Shown: in pieces, positions 1 to 8,318 of the stretch
Position numbering within the stretch: the first letter of the stretch is position 1
Layout: each line of letters starts with the position of its first letter
Source: Bacteriovoracaceae bacterium
GTDB lineage: Bacteria; Bdellovibrionota; Bacteriovoracia; Bacteriovoracales; Bacteriovoracaceae
Assembly (NCBI GenBank): GCA_947441615.1
Contig: CANEUH010000015.1
Coordinates: 1-64,000, forward strand
Reading direction: 5' to 3'
DNA: 64,000 nucleotides
Notes under the pieces: model-generated
What the model was told of the DNA's origin: nothing
Seen by the model: the letters and a program-made list of their open reading frames with translations, nothing else
Databases searched by the model: none
Program-made: the position numbers and the translations under genes

Positions 1-198
1 GGGAACAACGGGAACAACGGGAACAACGGGAACAACGGGAACAACGGGAACAACGGGAACAACGGGAACAACGGGAACAACGGGAACAACGGGAACAACG
101 GGAACAACGGGAACAATGGGAACAATGGGAACAATGGGAACAATGGGAACAATGGGAAGAACGGGAACAACGGGAACGACGGGGACGACGGGGACGAT
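1..198 (+). repeat. 9-bp tandem repeat, 22 units (VNTR-like)
   Basis: Unit GGGAACAAC. Units 1-12 are identical (1-108), units 13-17 are GGGAACAAT (109-153), then single-base variants lead to GGGGACGAC and GGGGACGAT at the stop codon. The array continues past the left edge of the window. The identical block suggests recent slippage expansion, while the variant end looks older. Confidence 0.95.
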
Positions 199-201
199 TG
201 A
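1..201 (+). CDS. C-terminal end of a protein with a Gly-Asn-Asn repeat tail (5' truncated)
   Basis: The first frame is open from base 1 to a TGA at 199-201 and encodes 22 tripeptides, mostly Gly-Asn-Asn, ending with [15 protein letters not shown]. The rest of the protein lies left of the window, so its function cannot be told. The frame is kept because the repeat unit is 9 bp, so gain or loss of units would change only the tail length. The last units are acidic (Asp for Asn). A hairpin 44 bases after the stop fits the end of a transcript. Alternative: a non-coding tandem repeat that happens to be open. Confidence 0.6.
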   Translation, partial: GNNGNNGNNGNNGNNGNNGNNGNNGNNGNNGNNGNNGNNGNNGNNGNNGNNGKNGNNGNDGDDGDD

Positions 202-244
202 AAAAATCGCCCAATTTAAGAATAAAGAATTTAATACGTTCATG

Positions 245-277
245 GGCACTCCATTTGGGGTGCCTCTCCTTTAATTT
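245..277 (+). terminator. Hairpin terminator after the repeat-tail gene
   Basis: GGCACTCC (245-252), loop ATTT, GGGGTGCC (257-264): eight pairs including one G-T wobble. A T-rich run to 277 follows. It lies between the first stop codon and the next start. Confidence 0.6.
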
Positions 278-289
278 GACAGGGTCCTT

Positions 290-823
290 ATGAGTCGAGG
301 TAAAAAGATCATTATTTCTGCTTTCATTGTATTTAATTTTTTATCCATGATTCGAGTGCATGTGCCAATGGAAACCAAATTATTTTCAACGATTTATAAA
401 CCAGTTGATCTCTATCTTTCATTTTTTAGTATCTATCAAGATTGGATGATGTTTGCTAAAAATCCCTCGCGAACGAATTCTTACCTTACGGCCGATATTG
501 AATTCATAGATGGATCAATTGAGACGTTTCACTTTCCAAAGTCATCGGAGCTAAAGCATTTTGAAAAGTATAAATTTGGAGAGAGGTATCGGAAAATAAT
601 TTCGGAGGGGATTATTACGTCAAATAAGAAATTTTTATGGAAAGATGCTGCTCGTTTTTCACTCCGTAAAATGAAAGAGACTCAATTCGCCAGGATACCA
701 AAACGAGTGTTTTTAAAAAAACATACGTTTGTAATCCCTGAATGGAAGTCGCAATTTATTCCCCATTATTCAAAAAATAAAATATATCAATCAACAATCT
801 TTTACACTCATGAGGTCATATAA
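290..823 (+). CDS. Small protein coupled to the HTTM protein
   Basis: A 177-residue protein of unknown function. It opens with a hydrophobic stretch (about residues 6-22) that could be a membrane anchor or uncleaved signal. The rest is basic and rich in aromatics. The stop and the next start overlap by one base (TAATG), so the gene is translationally coupled to the HTTM protein and very likely works with it. I recognise no catalytic motif. A membrane-anchored partner of the HTTM protein is an inference from position only. Confidence 0.7.
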   Translation: MSRGKKIIISAFIVFNFLSMIRVHVPMETKLFSTIYKPVDLYLSFFSIYQDWMMFAKNPSRTNSYLTADIEFIDGSIETFHFPKSSELKHFEKYKFGERYRKIISEGIITSNKKFLWKDAARFSLRKMKETQFARIPKRVFLKKHTFVIPEWKSQFIPHYSKNKIYQSTIFYTHEVI

Positions 824-1749
824 TGTTTCGATTTCGTTCACTCCTTGATTTTTGGAATCACTTCTTCTTCGAGGAAAAAACGACAGAAGGGATCTCCCTT
901 TTTCGTATTCTTTGGATGATGATTATTTTTATGCATTATTTATTTGATTTATCAAATATTTCAGACTTTTATGGTCCCCATGCACTAACTTCAATCCAGA
1001 CGGTCAAAGAGCAGTTTCCTTTTTTTCATGCAAACTTATTTCATCTTTCAAATGGTGGATATGAATTCACTTACGGCCTCGCCCTTATTTATGGAATTGC
1101 ACTTATTACTTCGATCTTTGGCCTATACACCAGAATTTCAATCATCACAGTTCTCTTATGCATGACGAGCTTCCATCAAAGAAATATTTGGCTTTTGAGT
1201 TCTTCTGAAGTTCTCATGCGAACAATCACACTCTTACTCATTTTCACCCCTTGTGGGCATTCTTTCTCTATTGATTCATTAATTTCCTTTAGAAAAAGAA
1301 AATGGCCTATTTGGGGAACACGGCTCATTCAGATTCAATTGTCTGTCGTTTATCTTTGGACGGCTTGGCATAAACTCAAAGGAGATACGTGGATAGATGG
1401 GAGTGCCGTTTACTATGCAACGAGGTTAGAGGGTTTCACGAACAATACTCTTCCATTTGTGTTGGATTCAATATTATTTTTGAAGTTAGCAACTTGGGGA
1501 ACTCTAATTGTAGAAATGGCACTTGGTAGTCTTATTTGGTTTTCTGAGTTTAGAAAACCTCTTATTTATCTTGGAATCATTTTTCACTTGGGGATTGAGT
1601 ACCTAATGAGTATCCCATTCTTTGAATTGTATATGATTGCCCTTTTGTGTTTATTTTTTACCCCCGAAGAAATACGAATGATGGTAAGTAAGGCCTCCAG
1701 TAAACTGAAGGCCATTTTTCAAAAACCTTTCCAGGTGAAAGTTTCATAA
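823..1749 (+). CDS. HTTM-domain multipass membrane protein
   Basis: 308 residues with many hydrophobic helices. Residues about 170-200 carry the segment typical of the HTTM family (horizontally transferred transmembrane domain, related to vitamin K-dependent gamma-carboxylase): VVYLWTAWHKLKGDTWIDGS. Bacterial HTTM proteins are integral inner-membrane proteins of unknown reaction. The true carboxylase activity is not established for short bacterial members. It is coupled to the small gene just upstream. Its last 31 bases overlap the 3' end of the convergent gene on the other strand. Confidence 0.8.
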   Translation: MFRFRSLLDFWNHFFFEEKTTEGISLFRILWMMIIFMHYLFDLSNISDFYGPHALTSIQTVKEQFPFFHANLFHLSNGGYEFTYGLALIYGIALITSIFGLYTRISIITVLLCMTSFHQRNIWLLSSSEVLMRTITLLLIFTPCGHSFSIDSLISFRKRKWPIWGTRLIQIQLSVVYLWTAWHKLKGDTWIDGSAVYYATRLEGFTNNTLPFVLDSILFLKLATWGTLIVEMALGSLIWFSEFRKPLIYLGIIFHLGIEYLMSIPFFELYMIALLCLFFTPEEIRMMVSKASSKLKAIFQKPFQVKVS

Positions 1750-2939
1750 AGAATAAGTTTATCTCTTCTTGGTACTTCACATTTTAATTCACAAGCGAGG
1801 AGAATCGCCCTAAGAAGCCCCTCGCTTATATTTGATGACTTTGTGTTTAAAAAGTTTCTTGCATGAAAGACTACTTTATCCCCAATTTCTGCTCCTAGAG
1901 CTTCTCGAACATCCCAAAGGACAGATAAAGTAAAATCTGCAGTTGCCATCCGATTCGATTCATCCCAATGGACGTATTTTTTCTTCTCTTGGGTGTCTTT
2001 AGAGCGAGCATTACTGTGGCCTGGAACTTTGGCGTAAATTTTTCTTGTATCCGCTTGGATCGCGGCAAAGTAATCGGCCATCCCTTCATTCACAGGTGTT
2101 GAGTGCGACATTTCCAGGTGATCACTCAAGACGATATGAGCATATTCATGGTAGGCAATTTCAGGAACTAAGGCCGTATCGAGATAATAGTATTTATCCA
2201 GGAAAAGTCGATCCGCATATTTTGATCCATGTAAAATAAGCTTCATCATGGCATAAGTCCCAGCATAGCGTATGAGATCTTCATGAAGAGGGCGACTAAC
2301 ATAGCTGGGATAAAAAAATTCTTCAATGAGGCGTACATTAAATTGATTTTGAATGTAGTCAATCAATGGATTCTCTAAGGCCATAAGAGAAACAGTTAAG
2401 GGATTAGGTCCAAGATCACCCAGTTCCTTAGTTGGAATATTTTTAACCGGCCGAAACCAAATTTCTTTATTCCATGAATCTTTTCTATCCTCTGGGACCC
2501 ACTCGGGTGTTTCTCCCTCGGGAATTGAGAGAGCATTATTAAATTGAGGCGAGCGATTATCGTTAGCAAAATGGCCAAACTCATCAAACTGATTAGTCAA
2601 TTCAAGCCGAACAATGATTTTTGGAAACTCATTTAAGTGAGAAAGTTTCATCTGATTCACCCAAAAATCTCTGGATTTATTTAAGTGATAATAAACAGTC
2701 GCTGCTTTAAGAAGAAGATTTGGATCTTGATGATTAAATGTTATCGCTTCATTTGATTTCTTTAATACGATTTTAAAATATTTCCCATCAAAAGAATGAG
2801 AACTAGCGAGGTGAAGCATTTCTTTGTTCTCTATCCTCGTTTTGATCGAACCCTCTTTTCTGACGAGAGTTTTAAACACAGGATGAGCGTTAACGGTAGA
2901 GATGCTGAGGGCAAAAATAATCCCCAAAATGATGTTCAT
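1719..2939 (-). CDS. Exported gluzincin-like metalloprotease
   Basis: 406 residues with an N-terminal signal peptide (MNIILGIIFALSISTVNA). A zinc motif HEYAH lies at about residues 264-268. A downstream NEGMADYF segment (Glu near 285) matches the third ligand of HExxH...E gluzincins. This supports a secreted or periplasmic zinc peptidase, but the family is not recognised more closely and the rest of the protein is unfamiliar. It is transcribed with the exported gene upstream of it (12-base gap to 2952). Its 3' end overlaps that of the HTTM gene. Confidence 0.7.
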   Translation of the reverse strand: MNIILGIIFALSISTVNAHPVFKTLVRKEGSIKTRIENKEMLHLASSHSFDGKYFKIVLKKSNEAITFNHQDPNLLLKAATVYYHLNKSRDFWVNQMKLSHLNEFPKIIVRLELTNQFDEFGHFANDNRSPQFNNALSIPEGETPEWVPEDRKDSWNKEIWFRPVKNIPTKELGDLGPNPLTVSLMALENPLIDYIQNQFNVRLIEEFFYPSYVSRPLHEDLIRYAGTYAMMKLILHGSKYADRLFLDKYYYLDTALVPEIAYHEYAHIVLSDHLEMSHSTPVNEGMADYFAAIQADTRKIYAKVPGHSNARSKDTQEKKKYVHWDESNRMATADFTLSVLWDVREALGAEIGDKVVFHARNFLNTKSSNISEGLLRAILLACELKCEVPRRDKLILYETFTWKGF

Positions 2940-2951
2940 AAATTTTTCCTT

Positions 2952-4301
2952 TTAAATAATGACATTCCAATTATCATCGGCGTCAGGCCTTTTATTTCCA
3001 TTTGCTACTTTGGTCTGAGTTAAAACAAGTCCAATCGCTCCCACTAAATTCCATGGTGGAGGGAGATAAAACACAGCTGTTCCAGCGAGGGATGTCGCAA
3101 AATTCATATAGGCCTTCCATTTCGGAACGGATGGATTCCAAAATTCTTCAAAGCGTAAGACATAATTGAGTTCTTCTGTTTTTATAAAACCCGCTTCAAA
3201 CGCAGCTGCAATGATGTGTTCGTATTCGAGATTTTTATTTCTGAAAACTTCTGAACGCATGACTTCCGCCATTTCTTTTCGAAGCATTTTAAGTGCCGCT
3301 CGATACTGCTCCATCGGAGAGAGAACATAGATTTCGTCATTTTCCTGAGGAGTTTGTGAAAATTGCCAGTTAATTGAGGCTTTTCTGGCATCCATCCTCT
3401 TGGCGGTTCGCTCAATAATTTGTGCCAGCATCATTAGCTGAGTGCTGGTGTAATTCTGATATAGATTTTCTCTTTCTGTTAATCCTTGCCGACGAGAAAC
3501 ATATTCAATTGTGAAGGTATTATTGGTAGAGATTTCAGGTTTATTTGTAAGTTTATCTTTAAGGTTAGAAATAATATCTAAATATCTTCTGAGATAAACT
3601 GGCCAGTCGAGGGCCTTTTCTCTTCTTAAAACTTCAAGCTTATTGAATAGGTCTAAGTTGATGACACCATCCTTTACCGCCATGTAATTTAATTTTTGGA
3701 TTTGTTGGTCTCTATCTTTACTGCTTTTAAAATTCAGATCCGATGTTATCTCCCAATAGATATCAAGAGAGCATTTTTTACTTTCATTAGGCCATTGCTG
3801 AAAAGGGGAATAAAGTTTTTTTAGATTAATTCCAGAATTTTGTCTCGTGTTGAGATTTAGTGGCCTCATTGGAACTGGTGATCTCAAGTTTTTCTCAAAT
3901 TCCAATGTTATTCGATAAGACTTTCTTAAAATATCTAGAAAAATATCATCAATTAAACCTTCGAGCCTAAGGTAATTAAAAACATTGGAAACGTCTTCGC
4001 CTTCTTGAATAATATTTTTCTCATGCAAATTTTTTTCAAAAAGTTGAACAAGACCAATATCGCAGAGTTGACCTTCTATTTCTGTTTGTTTGAGAGATAT
4101 AGAGAGCGCACTTAAAAGAGTCGATTTTAAACTCCCCGGGTCTCCATGATTCTGGGCCCACTCCTGCGCTTTGGTTACATCTTTTAGAGTCAATTCTCTA
4201 GAAAGTGCTTCTTTATTATTGGCAAGAAGCTCTACATTTATGGCATCTGCATCAGCGAGTAAAAAAAGTGCTGAGGCAATGAGAACAATAAATTTTTTCA
4301 T
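2952..4301 (-). CDS. Exported protein of unknown function
   Basis: 449 residues with a clear signal peptide (MKKFIVLIASALFLLADADA), then mostly charged helical sequence. A hydrophobic stretch near the C-terminus (about residues 408-432, including FYLPPPWNLVGAIGLVLT) could be a membrane or barrel-plug segment. No motif is recognised. The start is supported by GAGGGG seven bases before the ATG on the complementary strand. It is followed by the zinc peptidase gene in the same direction, so both products are probably made and exported together. Confidence 0.7.
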   Translation of the reverse strand: MKKFIVLIASALFLLADADAINVELLANNKEALSRELTLKDVTKAQEWAQNHGDPGSLKSTLLSALSISLKQTEIEGQLCDIGLVQLFEKNLHEKNIIQEGEDVSNVFNYLRLEGLIDDIFLDILRKSYRITLEFEKNLRSPVPMRPLNLNTRQNSGINLKKLYSPFQQWPNESKKCSLDIYWEITSDLNFKSSKDRDQQIQKLNYMAVKDGVINLDLFNKLEVLRREKALDWPVYLRRYLDIISNLKDKLTNKPEISTNNTFTIEYVSRRQGLTERENLYQNYTSTQLMMLAQIIERTAKRMDARKASINWQFSQTPQENDEIYVLSPMEQYRAALKMLRKEMAEVMRSEVFRNKNLEYEHIIAAAFEAGFIKTEELNYVLRFEEFWNPSVPKWKAYMNFATSLAGTAVFYLPPPWNLVGAIGLVLTQTKVANGNKRPDADDNWNVII

Positions 4302-4428
4302 TTGTACCCCTCGAAAAAAAAATTTGACTCTTTATGCCTTTATGACTGCACAATTAGAACTATCGATGGGGAAATTAAGGAGGGATTAAGGTTCAATGAG
4401 ATCAGGAGCTAAATACTTTAGGTTCTCT

Positions 4429-4815
4429 TCAGATGACAAATCTGGATCGCTCCGCTTCTGTGGGGATTCGGCATGACTTTTTTTTACCAAAAAAATGATA
4501 GCGATTCTTTGCAATCTGATCATAGAGATAGTTTTGAATCGATCTCGGAATCAGAGTAAAAAATCTCGCAAGTCCCCAGATCCCACCTACTTCAGTCAGG
4601 ATTTTTTGAACCGCTTCAGATTTGATATAAATTTTTCCATCAATCAAGAGCACCACTGAGGATAAATCTTGAGTCATGTTTTGGGGTAGGGTAGAGGAGG
4701 CATAGACCCCTTGAAGGGGTGAGAATGAGAACACTTGTTTCTTATCAATTTTAATAATGAAATCTACAAATCCATTACATAAACCGCAGACGCCATCAAA
4801 AAAGATTATTTTCAT
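4429..4815 (-). CDS. DCC-family thiol-disulfide protein (DUF393)
   Basis: 129 residues. The N-terminal FFDGVCGLCNGFVDF carries the DGxCxxC motif of the DCC (DUF393) family of thioredoxin-like thiol-disulfide oxidoreductases. The tail SIQNYLYDQIAKNRYHFFGK is also typical. The ATG at 4815 is chosen over an upstream start at 4845 because GAGGAG sits at the right distance and the family begins at this Met. These are small cytosolic redox proteins whose partner is usually unknown. Confidence 0.85.
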   Translation of the reverse strand: MKIIFFDGVCGLCNGFVDFIIKIDKKQVFSFSPLQGVYASSTLPQNMTQDLSSVVLLIDGKIYIKSEAVQKILTEVGGIWGLARFFTLIPRSIQNYLYDQIAKNRYHFFGKKKSCRIPTEAERSRFVI

Positions 4816-4939
4816 AAAGACTCCTCGCAAATAGCATAATCTCATTTTGTAACTAAAAACAGGGCAGAAACGTCAATTATAGGCCAAATCTTTTATAAAT
4901 TTTATCAAAGGAACTCTTTCAAAAGTTAATTATTCCGAT

Positions 4940-5200
4940 ATGCTCTTCATGAATAGGATCAATTGTGAGGCATGCTTAGCTTTAGGAATGGAGAACGTGG
5001 GTGAACACATTGATTCATTCTTTTTTGGTAGAGGTAACCCAGTGATGGTTAGGCTTTGCTATAATCACTCAATTGAACTTTTTAAATTTGGGCAAAAACA
5101 TTTTATCTCTAAATATCCTACAGATATTCCTGATCGAGTTTTTGATGAAGGAAAGTCGCCCGAGAGATTAAAAAACTACTTCGTCTTTAATCCTCGTTAA
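4940..5200 (+). CDS. Small protein with CxxC and CxxH-type motifs
   Basis: 86 residues of unknown function. CEAC near the N-terminus and CYNH about 30 residues later could form one zinc site. It heads a tight run of three genes (9 bases to the next, then 1 base). No good Shine-Dalgarno site is visible before the first ATG or before the second at 4949, so the exact start is open. It is real on grounds of spacing and composition, but no role can be named. Confidence 0.6.
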   Translation: MLFMNRINCEACLALGMENVGEHIDSFFFGRGNPVMVRLCYNHSIELFKFGQKHFISKYPTDIPDRVFDEGKSPERLKNYFVFNPR

Positions 5201-5209
5201 GGTTTACTT

Positions 5210-5644
5210 ATGCTTGATGACACTGGCGTTGAAATTGATCAAGATTTTCTCAATTTCTTTTTAGAAGAATCTTTTATTGTTTTAGGTAACTTGAAAAAAA
5301 GTCTTAAACAATTTAGTGAAACTGAAGATCCACGCTTCTTTGAGATATTTGGGCAACAGGTCGATAGATTAATGGGGGCCGCCTATACACTTTCCTTAAC
5401 CTTTTTTGGAGATCTCTCGAAATTGGGTAAAGAGATTGGTTATAAATCTAGCCAATTGGCCGAAGTTGAAAAACTTTTCGTCATTCAAAGTTTATTATCT
5501 CAACTTGTTAAGGCCTTGGAACGTATATTAAAGCAATTTAAAAAAGGTTTATATCCTGATATGAGTGGATACCGTCCTCTATTTGAGCGTTTAGAAGAGG
5601 CGAATAAAGGCCTAGGAAACTTAAGAGCAACGGTTAAATATTGA
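5210..5644 (+). CDS. Hpt-like helical protein lacking the phospho-histidine
   Basis: 144 residues, all helical. The N-terminal IDQDFLNFFLEESFIVLGNLKKSL and the later DRLMGAAYTLSL, FGDLSKLGKEI follow the pattern of histidine phosphotransfer (Hpt) domains. In place of the active HxLKGxA there is DRLMGAA, so the phospho-accepting His is Asp and the Lys is Met. If the fold assignment is right, this is a non-phosphorylatable docking or sensing domain. It sits between two small genes of unknown role, with almost no spacing. The fold call is my inference from pattern only. Confidence 0.6.
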   Translation: MLDDTGVEIDQDFLNFFLEESFIVLGNLKKSLKQFSETEDPRFFEIFGQQVDRLMGAAYTLSLTFFGDLSKLGKEIGYKSSQLAEVEKLFVIQSLLSQLVKALERILKQFKKGLYPDMSGYRPLFERLEEANKGLGNLRATVKY

Positions 5645-5645
5645 T

Positions 5646-6227
5646 ATGATAGATGCTACTTGGGAAGAAAAATTAAATTTTCTTGTTGAGAAAGATCACC
5701 AAATGAGAAACTTACTTCAGGAAAAAGGAATCCTTAACGATGCCTACCACCCTGAAATGGAAAAAATTCACTTAGCTAATTCTAAAAAATTATCTGAATT
5801 GATCAAAAATAGGGGATTTCCTGTTCTGAGTAATGCGGGTGAAAGAGGCGTGAAGCTTTCTTGGCTTATCATCATGCACGCTATTTCCTCACCAGACTTT
5901 ATGAAAGAGTGTCTCTTTCAAATAAGAATCGCTGCTGGCCAAAATGATTATCCCTTGGATCTTCTAGCGTATTTAGAAGATAGAATTTCCTACTTCGAGG
6001 GACGACCTCAGCTTTATGGAACAAGTAGTGATTGGGAAAATGGGGAGCTCAAAAGAACACCTATTGAAGACCTTAAAGGGATCGATCTAAGAAGAAAGTC
6101 GATGGGACTTCCCCCATTAACTCATAGGCCATTAGAACATGAAATGAATCGTCCACCAAAAGACCCAACCAAAAAGGCGCAAGAATTTCAACGTTGGCTA
6201 GTAAAAGTGGGCTGGAAAGTGGGCTAA
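5646..6227 (+). CDS. DUF6624-like protein
   Basis: 193 residues. The order NRGFPVLSNAGERGVKLSWLIIMHA, then a segment with LAYLEDRISYFEGRPQLYGTSSDW, matches the DUF6624 family, whose members share a GFP...G..G...AWL..QHA stretch and a G.PQLYGT motif. The function of the family is unknown to me. The protein has no signal peptide. Its ATG follows the preceding TGA by one base, so it is probably translated with the Hpt-like gene. No clear ribosome site of its own is seen. Confidence 0.65.
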   Translation: MIDATWEEKLNFLVEKDHQMRNLLQEKGILNDAYHPEMEKIHLANSKKLSELIKNRGFPVLSNAGERGVKLSWLIIMHAISSPDFMKECLFQIRIAAGQNDYPLDLLAYLEDRISYFEGRPQLYGTSSDWENGELKRTPIEDLKGIDLRRKSMGLPPLTHRPLEHEMNRPPKDPTKKAQEFQRWLVKVGWKVG

Positions 6228-6305
6228 GCCTTTGAGAACATTGACTCTGTATTTTTTCCCACCCATGGTTTTCGGTTCAAAGATTAATGATATATATCAC
6301 TTCCT

Positions 6306-7964
6306 ATGAAGTCGTTATTTCTATTATTTCTTTTGCTCTTTGGCACTCAATTGAAGGCGAGTGAAGTCCAGCTTGATGTTATTTTTAAATCACGATTTGA
6401 TTTAGATTCATCCCAAGGATTTATTAATCAGTTAAGAATTTTTCTAGCTAACAATAATTTTGGAGACCCGTATAACCAAGAACTTAAAAAATCAATTTCG
6501 ATTGATTTAAATGCACTTCTTGATGAAGTACCCGAAGATACTCAGACCTGGATCAGGACCCTTCAGTCAATTCTTAAAATTAAACTTTTCGAATCAGACT
6601 ATAAAGTGGTTGTAGAAAACTTAGGTTATTCCTTGAAAGATTTTAATGCTGAGTTTCGTACTGGCCCACTTGCAGAGGAAAGAATCGAGTATGTGACGAT
6701 TAATTATGTTAATGGTTTACGTCTTAAGGCGGATAAAATTAGCTTTGTCCTAGAATTAAAAACCACACAGTCAAACCAAACGATAAAATTTAGAATTGAT
6801 CTCATCGCTCCGGAATTCCAAGTAAGTCCGGAACTGACAGCTAGTTTACCGATGGGCTGGTTAACGACATTCGAAGGCAATAATCTTGTTCTAAGATTAG
6901 AGAAAATTGACATTAAAGATGTGATGGAAAAAATTGCTAAAAATCCAAACTTAATCGATTTTAGAATTCAAGATATCTCTATGCCAAAGATTTCTGCTAA
7001 AGTAGGTTCAAAAATCGTTACGTTGGATCAAGAAAGAATTAAAAGTTTTCTCTTCTCGAAAAAAGAATCTTTTAAAAAAGGAATCTTGGATATCTTAAAT
7101 GTTAAGCTCGGTGACCGATTTTCAAATATCATTCAAGATAATCCCAAAGAGTTAAAGTTACCGAGGACATATGTCTTTTCAGACGAAATTAATGCAGTCT
7201 TAAAAATCGATCAAATGCTCGTAAATAACACGGGAATTGTTCAGTTTGGCATAGACGGCTTCTTTTGTGAGGTGGCCCCAACAAGAGAAAATAATTTTTG
7301 TAGCGATCATCAGGTAAAAACTGATCCGAGAAGACCAATTGATCCAAATCTGTACCGAAGATCATTACGGGAATTAAACCGAACAATTATTGAGAGAAAA
7401 GCAAATGTTGCAGTCAGTGTGAGTGAGCAGTTTCTAAATGAGCTCATCGATGCAACAATAAAAAATGGATTATGGGATAAAATTTTAAATGGAAAAGATT
7501 TTAAACTGGGCCCAGAGCGTTCTTTTATTTTGGCAGAAGAGAAAGGAGAACTTTTCTCACTGTATCTTGATATCATTTATAAACTCAAGGGGAGTGACCG
7601 CATCCTAGTGGGTCGTTCTGAGTTAAGGTTTCCGGTGAAGTTAATGATTGCGCTAAGAGTGGTTGAAATACAGGATATTCCGCATTTTGAAATTACTGTT
7701 AAGAAAGTCGCGACTGATGAAAAACTTCTACTCAGTGGTGTTCCATCACTAAGTCTTCCAACAACTGTGAATGGTGTTCCAAGATTTAGAAAGAAAGTGG
7801 TGAATTCAATTTTAAGTGAAGTGAGTGCTTTTGAAGGTCAAACACTCGTTGATGTCGAAGTGAGAGAACTAATAGGAACTTATTTTCATCGCTTGGAACT
7901 TTATTCAGATGGTTTAGGGAGAGGAACCGCGACCTTGGGTTTCTTACTAAAGGAAGAAAAATGA
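6306..7964 (+). CDS. Large exported protein of unknown function
   Basis: 552 residues with a signal peptide (MKSLFLLFLLLFGTQLKAS). The rest is alternating beta-like and amphipathic sequence with only two or three Cys (a pair near residues 321-330), and no recognised domain. Repeated terms such as lipid-transfer-like folds cannot be supported from sequence alone. The next small exported gene starts inside its last codons (4-base overlap), so the two form a coupled pair, probably periplasmic. Confidence 0.7.
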   Translation: MKSLFLLFLLLFGTQLKASEVQLDVIFKSRFDLDSSQGFINQLRIFLANNNFGDPYNQELKKSISIDLNALLDEVPEDTQTWIRTLQSILKIKLFESDYKVVVENLGYSLKDFNAEFRTGPLAEERIEYVTINYVNGLRLKADKISFVLELKTTQSNQTIKFRIDLIAPEFQVSPELTASLPMGWLTTFEGNNLVLRLEKIDIKDVMEKIAKNPNLIDFRIQDISMPKISAKVGSKIVTLDQERIKSFLFSKKESFKKGILDILNVKLGDRFSNIIQDNPKELKLPRTYVFSDEINAVLKIDQMLVNNTGIVQFGIDGFFCEVAPTRENNFCSDHQVKTDPRRPIDPNLYRRSLRELNRTIIERKANVAVSVSEQFLNELIDATIKNGLWDKILNGKDFKLGPERSFILAEEKGELFSLYLDIIYKLKGSDRILVGRSELRFPVKLMIALRVVEIQDIPHFEITVKKVATDEKLLLSGVPSLSLPTTVNGVPRFRKKVVNSILSEVSAFEGQTLVDVEVRELIGTYFHRLELYSDGLGRGTATLGFLLKEEK

Positions 7965-8263
7965 AATATTTGGCCTCTCTTTCATTTATCCTCATTCTAA
8001 ACGTAAATGCCTCTGCGGCAACAGTATTGTGTGTGTCTGCGGATTATAAAATCACGATAGAGAGTCGTTCACAAAATGACATTAAAGTGAGCTTGAATGG
8101 TGAGTCCGCACTTGCGGATGGTCTTTTAAGTCCAGAAGAAATTGATATCGTCGCAAAATTTAGCTCCATTGGAGAGATGACCCTCTTTGCCAAGATTGGA
8201 AAATCTCATCCTGATAACTATCTCTTTATCAAAGGTAGAAGATTTTCAGTTAACTGCCGTTAA
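7961..8263 (+). CDS. Small exported protein coupled to the preceding gene
   Basis: 100 residues with a signal peptide (MKYLASLSFILILNVNASA) and two Cys in the mature part: one just after the cleavage site (TVLCVSADYK) and one at the very end (VNCR). That pair could form a disulfide linking the two ends of a small beta-rich domain. It overlaps the preceding gene by four bases (ATGA). Function unknown. Confidence 0.65.
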   Translation: MKYLASLSFILILNVNASAATVLCVSADYKITIESRSQNDIKVSLNGESALADGLLSPEEIDIVAKFSSIGEMTLFAKIGKSHPDNYLFIKGRRFSVNCR

Positions 8264-8318
8264 ATTGATTCACGAAACTATTTCTGTCGTTTAAGATAAA
8301 CGGGTTAAAGGAGAACTT

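Noticed and set aside
1-198. CRISPR array
   Set aside because: The repeat has no spacers; it is a plain 9-bp tandem repeat in an open frame.
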